From Aporrectodea caliginosa (Eukaryota > Annelida > Clitellata > Crassiclitellata > Lumbricidae), in assembly GCA_020284085.1 (NCBI GenBank), contig JACEVL010000950.1, positions 149,501 through 213,500 on the forward strand: a DNA stretch of 64,000 nucleotides, in the 5' to 3' direction. Both the position numbers and the translations under genes were made by a program. Below the pieces are notes generated by a model. The model saw nothing but the letters and a program-made list of their open reading frames with translations, was not told where the DNA came from and made no database searches. This document shows, piece by piece, positions 58,050 through 64,000 of the stretch. Position 1 is the stretch's first letter. Each line of letters begins with the position of its first letter.

Positions 58050-58250
58050 CAGAGGCATAGCAAGGAAAAAATTCAGAGGGGGTTTTAAGTTTTCGGGGAG
58101 AGGTTTCCATTGGAAATGGTCAGATTTTTCTACATTTTTGGTTTTTAATAACAGTAAAGCATTAGTTTCGTGGGATTTGAACCTGTAAAACCACCCCCTA
58201 AATACACCCATAAACGAATATTGATTGATTGATTGACTGATTGATTGATG
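58050..58250 (+). mobile_element. Insertion with ATTG tail and 8-bp direct repeats
   Basis: The direct repeat tttggaca lies at 58042-58049 and 58251-58258. Between them a 201-bp segment starts CAGAGGCATAGCAAGG and ends in a GATTGATTGATTG run like LINE 3' tails. It is most simply a 5'-truncated retroelement insertion. The GGGGG-rich start and CCCCC-rich region at 58191 are also partly inverted, recalling a hAT MITE. Confidence 0.75.
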
Positions 58251-58258
58251 TTTGGACA

Positions 58259-60594
58259 ATTCCTCTGGAACAATCTTCCTCAGTCCATTTGTACTGTTGC
58301 AACTGATTGGCCTGGACAAACATTTCAGCTTATCTTGAGCAACAGCTTCTTATATCCTTAGATTCACACATATCCTTCACCTGTAACAAATGCCAATTCT
58401 AAAGACTGCACAGCACCTGCAGACATCATACGGCACTGCTACTGGCAACTAGATACAATGCAGCGTTTAAGACAAGTAGCCTTTGTCTTGCATTTCACTC
58501 CTGGTGCAGGAATCCCTTGAGATCATCGCATCAGATGACTGCATAATTTTGACCGCAATATCTGTATAACCTTTTATTGCATTCCATTAAATTGTCAGCA
58601 AAGTCATTATATCTGTCACCTGGAGCATTGTACATCATTTATGCAACAGCAAGGATGGAAGTAGTTAGGGACTGGTTCCTGGCCTCTTGTGTTACCTGAG
58701 GGCTACACTCTCATTGTTTTGCTCTTGCAGTGCATATTTCTCTTGCTTTGGCATAGGTAAATAAGCCATGAAGACATATGTTGAAAACATGGTACACAGT
58801 ACAAGCACTGGGTTCCTAGTCATCACCAATATTCTTCTAATGTTAGGTTGCAATAACACATGCTTTATCCTACAACATTTCTTTAATCAGAATAAACTAG
58901 TGGTCTCTGTGGATTGTCAGCCTGTCACATCAATAGTACCTATAACGTGCTCTATTATTAAACCTTATGCTCAAGGTACAAATGATATGTTCTTAATGAC
59001 ATTTAACATCGTGAGGCTAGTGCAGAGTGCACCTCTGGGCCTTTATCAGGGAGGCATCATCAAATTCAGTTGTATTGCATTGTATTGTATTGTAGAACAA
59101 AATATACACGAGCCTAACATTTTGAAAGCAAGAAACATGTCCAAAAGACAGTGCTGTATACTTATTAATTCACTGATTAATTAATTAATGTGTACACTGA
59201 ATCTGTGGGAGAAACAAATTTGAGAGTCATATTAGGTACTCCAGAATTTCAAAGTGTACATGAATATATAGAATTGTCCTGTGCCAATGTGATAACTAGT
59301 AAGTCAGAAGTGCTAAACACACTGGAAGTTTAGTAAAGCAATCCTTCTGGCTAACACTAAGTAACAGATATTGATTGAAAAGAGCAATTTCTACTTTATT
59401 TCGATTTTCTATCAGTGCAAAAATCCTAAAATGTCTCATAAAGACCCTGAAATGCTGTATGAAATAGTCAACTTTGCATTCATGCAATTTGAAGTCATGG
59501 ACAAACAAAAGAAATGGCATGTCGTTTGCTGCTAGTGTGAAGCCACTATAAGCGAAATGATTGGAACAACATCTAGTTTCTCAAGGTGAGTTATGTCATA
59601 AATTTATGGAATATTGTTGGTTTAAATTTTAGAATCATTTAGAAGATTTCAGGATGCCTGAAATATTTAATTTCTTTATACCATTCAGGTGATCGGCTGA
59701 GAGTTGAAAGAAAAATTGTTTTGGGATTTGGGTCAAAGTTGTTTTTATAGTTTATTCTGTAATCTGTGTACCCTGTGGAATAAATGCCAAAAAGCCTCAG
59801 TGTTGAACAGTCTAGGACCTTGTGTCTCAGTCTTGGTCTCGGTCCCCACTGTCTCGGTCTCAAAGTTTTCAGTCTTGCATACAAGTCTGATAACAATAAT
59901 AATAATGATAATCATAAAAAAGACACTCATACAGTAAGAGAAAGCAGTTCTCAAATTGCACCTATCTCTAGCTCTGCAGCTGTTCCTAAATCCTGCAATT
60001 AAGCATTTTTATACATCTACGACACAGCACCAAGACATTGTGTAGAAGACAAATCTTCAGCCCACGAGATCTGCCATCAATCATTTGCCATTGTGCTGTC
60101 TCTAGCTCTGACGTTACCACTGACCAGCAGCAGCAGCACGTATGCCTCCCTCGACGGACATATCCACACATCATTTAATAATTCGCCTCATCCTCTCCAT
60201 TGATCTCTAATTGTCGAGCTTTCCATCTGTCCAGACAGTAAAACATCAGCCATTAAAAATACAACAAAAGAAGCCACAAGTTCAGACTCTGCTTATTCGT
60301 TGTAAGCTTGCTAATGACGGAATTCCTCATATTTCGCAGAAATATACAGCATTCCAATATCAATAATGTATTCTGTGTAAGTACACATCTATGTAAGTAT
60401 ATAAGGTATGTATGTATGCATTGTATCTGGATAATGCTAAAGCACCTTTCAAGAACCTAATAATGTCATGAACAGCAGACACTGATGTGTCTAAAGCACT
60501 CAGACATGAACTCCCCAAAAATAAATAATTGCCAAAATATTTTAATAAACTGACCCTGCACTAAGCGACCTGGGTAAGTACCTGGGTTTAATAA
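58259..60594. other. Unassigned sequence
   Basis: The longest frame (58768-59184 +, 138 codons) has no family features. A good acceptor-like tract TTTTGCTCTTGCAG ends at 58731. TTGTATTGCATTGTATTG lies at about 59071. GTCTCGGTC words at 59825-59865 may be one end of another hAT element. Confidence 0.3.
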
Positions 60595-60700
60595 GTCACC
60601 GAGTCTTTTTTCTTTTAATAGTACTGGCTGGGCTGGGAGCACTCCTGAGTAGGTTTCTTGAAGGGGTGCTATATAAATTCTCATAATGAATGAATGACTG
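60595..60700 (+). mobile_element. LINE 3' tail
   Basis: GGCTGGGCTGGGAGCACTCC, GGGGTGCTATATAAATTCTC and a TAATGAATGAATGA end: the same family tail as 18600 and 47780. Confidence 0.8.
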
Positions 60701-61128
60701 GCCAATGGAACCCCTCAAATAGCTTCCTGGCTATGCCCTTGCACGGTACATTCAATATCGTAGTGACAGACCATTTTGTCTTGTTAACATAAAAGGCCAC
60801 ATCACTATCTGACAGTCGGCTACAGTGACAGTACTTTATTGCCAGAAAATAGTGGCTACAGTAGTACCGGTATCTGCTGTTTCCAGACCCTACCTTTAAG
60901 AGTGTACTATATTATGCAGGTGGAAGTGCTGCTCTGCTTGGAACCCAGAAGTAGAGTATTATTACGTGTATCACACGCAGATATCAAACAGTTCCCAAAT
61001 GCATGATAATGCTATCATATAACTTCGTTTGAATAATTAACTAAGACTTGTTGTAACCTTAACACTTAAGTAGGTAAGTATATATTTTATTGAACCAGTT
61101 GCAGAAGATTCGCACTCCGGTGTACAAA
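60701..61128. other. Unassigned sequence
   Basis: Nothing recognised. Confidence 0.4.
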
Positions 61129-61190
61129 CACTTAATGATGAGAGTGTACTAAAAGCGATTGGGAAACCAAAGTAGCTCGTCATTAAAGTG
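61129..61190. mobile_element. TTAA-flanked palindromic MITE, 62 bp, copy 2
   Basis: CACTTAATGATGAG to CTCGTCATTAAAGTG followed by TTAA (61191-61194). The interior AAAAGCGATTGGGAAACCAA matches copy 1 (27441) in reverse orientation. The left TTAA has decayed to CAAA. Confidence 0.8.
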
Positions 61191-61194
61191 TTAA

Positions 61195-62345
61195 ACTTTA
61201 TGCAATGAGTAACCAGTTGTAACTTGGGTATTTTGAAATATAGAAAATACCAGGACACCGTACACTTCTTATCATGAATGAGGACCAGTCTTGAAAGTCG
61301 AGAGTTTATGAGATCATTCTATTTAATTGTGGCCTGAACAAAGGCAGTACAAAAATGTATAACCTTTTGTTACAAGTTACACCTACAGAAAGAGCACAAA
61401 GCATGTTTCTAGAGTTTGTGTTCTCGTTTCGGATCAAACGCAGCTAAGGAACGTTTCCTGAACGGTACTTCTGATGCTTCCCCATCCACAATAACACAAC
61501 AAAGTCCTGAGAAGTCATTGCCAAAGTCCATTGGTCCCAACAGACAAGATTCCCGCCAGCAACAGTCCAACAGAAGATACTTTGAATGACCTTAAATCTG
61601 TATCATATAATTAGAGCAGACCAGATATAAAATAGATCAAAGAATTAATTACACTAAACAAGACAGAGGATCCCTTAGAAATAATAAGGAGATATATATG
61701 CTGTAATGCTGAATCACTTTATGAAGCAATCCAATATTAATTTATCTAGCACTATTTGAACAAGAACCTTCAGCCTGAATCAGACTTAACCTCAGCAAAG
61801 TCAAGATTTCAAAACCCTTTAACCCTGGGCTTAGATTCCTTAGAAGGATTGCAACGTTGTCTGAACTTTAAAAGAAACAGAGGCAACACATGCTATACTA
61901 GAAAAAGATCACTAAAACAAATGCTGTAGTGCACACTCTTAACACTTTTCCATTTTCATCACCAATGTACTATTCATTTGCATTCTCCTTTTCCTTGGCC
62001 ACATCCTCATATTCAACATAGACATCTCATCATTTACAAACTTCATTACACAAGCTGGTGACAACAAATGCACGCCAACGATAATGTCCGACGCCAGCCG
62101 AAACAAACGCCTTTAATATTATACATTGTCTGGTAACACAGCAAACGAACTGTCGCAACCATCACTAAATTTTCAAAGGAAAATTGCACCAAGCATCATG
62201 CCATAATTATACAGGCATCAACGGGCATGCCTTAATGCCACATATACAAACTTGTCTATAGCTTCAATAGAGCTCACTGTACAAGATAAGTGTATTACCT
62301 TGTGTATATGATATGTATGCGTTGCTATGTCATTCTGAGTGCCTC
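61195..62345. other. Unassigned sequence
   Basis: Nothing recognised. Confidence 0.4.
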
Positions 62346-62347
62346 TG

Positions 62348-62454
<107 letters not shown>

Positions 62455-63244
62455 TGTATTCACTACCTTACGCTGCCTTTTATCAGTTTAAAAGCTACCT
62501 AGTGGGGTCCTCATGCCTTGTGGGAACATTTGTAATGTCCGTTTAAGGAAAAGACTTATAATTGCTTGATTTGTGCATATCCAGTGTAAAATTGAGTTTT
62601 CTCTGTGGGGTCATGTCCTCACAATGTGTGTGGATTCTGTGTGTATCGTGTGCACACACAATCCACACACTCTGCCCTGATGAACATTTTCGTAAAATCC
62701 GGCCATCTGGTGGGAAATATGCTCTAATATATTCATTATGTAGCCTTCCGTAAATGCGTGGTAAGTTGGCTATCTGTTAGTACAGTATTGCTCCCTCACA
62801 AATTCCATGTGGGAACTTTCGGACATTTCACTGCAAACGGTTTTTGTAAAAGTACGCCGAAAAAGGAGTGCCACACGCTGTCCCCGCAGGGCATGCCTGT
62901 GTGGAGTTAACCTGTTTACGCTTTCATAGAAGATGCCAGATGAATGAGTCATTGCAGAAAGGGTTGGATATGACCCTAGCAAAGGTCAATTCGGACGGTC
63001 TGCGTCAGAAGCTGTTTAGAACTTGCCACATACACAAAGCACAGTGGACAAAGAGGGGCACCAGTCTGTGTGTAGGTGTGTCATGGTTGTGGATACAAGC
63101 ATGTGGCCGCTTATCCAATTAGCGTAGTTTTGCATACTAACATCAAACTACAGAAAACACATGTGTAGGCCTACGAAATAAAATCTTATTACTTATAAAA
63201 GAAGACGTTCACAGGAATGTGGTTCTTATTTTTGAAAAAATTAA
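62455..63244. other. Unassigned sequence
   Basis: GTGGGGTCCTCATGCCTTGT and later TGTGGGGTCATGTCCTCACA resemble each other. An 84-codon plus frame (62868-63119) is not recognised. Confidence 0.35.
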
Positions 63245-63248
63245 TTAA

Positions 63249-63463
63249 CCTTCGCAGGACGAAGAGGGGTAAATAATTACCCCAGAAGTGTTTGAATGCT
63301 GATTGCGGAGAAACCGTAGGCAGTTAAAATTTGACGTCTCATGTGTTTACAAGTTAATACCTCTGACATATTCTGACACCAAAGCCAGGAAAATGTCATG
63401 TTGTGGGAAGAAGATTTTTGAGTCCAAAGTGTCCTGGGGTAAAAATTTACCCCTCTTCGTCCT
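63249..63463. mobile_element. TTAA-anchored foldback
   Basis: After TTAA (63245-63248) comes CCTTCGC, then an arm 63256-63285 that pairs with 63434-63463 at 28 of 30 positions. Each arm is itself nearly palindromic (GGGGTAAATAATTACCCC). The right outer end and second TTAA could not be placed. Confidence 0.65.
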
Positions 63464-63601
63464 CGACGTCGTTATTTATTCGTTCATGGTGAATATGCAT
63501 TTTCAAAGATATTTTTCATAAGTAACTTGTAATCAAAAATAAAGTACAGAATCTACCGTGGAATTCGATTTCAATAGTTGCAATAATTTTGAAAGTGCAC
63601 T

Positions 63602-64000
63602 TTCCAAGATGGCGGCCAAGATGGCCGCCAAAACACAGAAATATGCATATTTCAGCTCATAGGTAGGCTACAATGACAAATGAACTCTCCAATTTCATAG
63701 TTACGAGGTCAGGGAATGCATTTATCGTAGAGAGAATAGTCTGTCGATACCAATTCCAAGATGGCGGAAAAGATGAACGCCAAAACACAGAGATATGCAT
63801 ATTTCAGCTCATAGGTAGGCTACAATGACAAATGAACTCTCCAATTTCATAGTTACGAGGTCAGGCAATGCATTTATCGTAGCGAGAATAGTTTGTCGAT
63901 ACCAATTTCCAAGATGGTGGCCAAGATGGCCGCCAAACACATAAATATGCATATTTCAGCTCATAGGTAGGCTACAATGACAAATGAACTCTCCAATTTC
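63602..64000. repeat. Tandem array, 152-153 bp unit, continues past the window
   Basis: Units start at 63602, 63754 and 63907 and keep TTCCAAGATGG, AATATGCATATTTCAGCTCA, GGTAGGCTACAATGACAAAT and ACGAGGTCAGG. Copies differ mainly at the first 35 bp. The third is cut by the window edge. Confidence 0.97.

Noticed and set aside
58768..59184. 138-codon plus frame as a gene
   Set aside because: No domain, ends in TTGTATTG-type low-complexity sequence, and no clear splice frame despite an upstream acceptor-like tract.

Overview
This is nuclear DNA from an animal, AT-rich (I estimate the high 30s % GC by eye) and full of transposon debris. The non-LTR (CR1/jockey-like) retrotransposons, tRNA-derived SINEs, many short hAT-type elements and long microsatellites suggest an aquatic invertebrate, but nothing seen fixes the phylum. 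No host protein-coding gene, tRNA or rRNA gene could be recognised. Almost every open frame is short, and the recognisable ones are pieces of reverse transcriptase. Two short frames (21709-21930 and 44674-44966) are kept only as weak candidates for host exons.

Layout. 1-2640 is a minus-strand LINE split by a 1.05 kb hAT element. 3.3-4.8 kb holds a LINE 3' end with a nested 191-bp MITE, a pogo-like MITE and a LINE end with a fresh 140-bp tandem duplication. 6.9-9.3 kb holds LINE ends, a hAT MITE with ATCGG-rich ends, and a SINE carrying a 60-bp MITE. 10.6-12.9 kb has a 1.1 kb foldback element and a classic hAT MITE. 16.9-19.5 kb has LINE pieces and a dispersed repeat. 22.5-25.4 kb has a 47-bp minisatellite, three SINEs and a LINE with a damaged RT active site. 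25.8-31.4 kb has hAT, pogo-like, TTAA and TTA-flanked MITEs and a cluster of LINE tails. 33.6-37.6 kb has SINEs, a hAT element and simple repeats. 39-45 kb has a LINE interrupted by a SINE, microsatellites and a hAT MITE. 46-56.7 kb has more LINE pieces, four hAT elements and a TTAA-flanked element swollen by CATA repeats. 57.6-64 kb ends with a tailed insertion, a second TTAA MITE, a 103-bp GT run, a TTAA foldback and a 152-bp tandem array that runs off the window.

The strongest evidence is target-site duplications. Seven hAT-type insertions have perfect 8-bp duplications beside terminal inverted repeats (256, 3342, 7479, 10593, 12501, 35300, 46465) and so does the ACGGGTA-rich one at 55162. 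Four others (9059, 18262, 42398, 54737) have one or two mismatches. Many of these sit inside LINEs or SINEs, so insertion order can be read. SINE families are named A to E here only for cross-reference.
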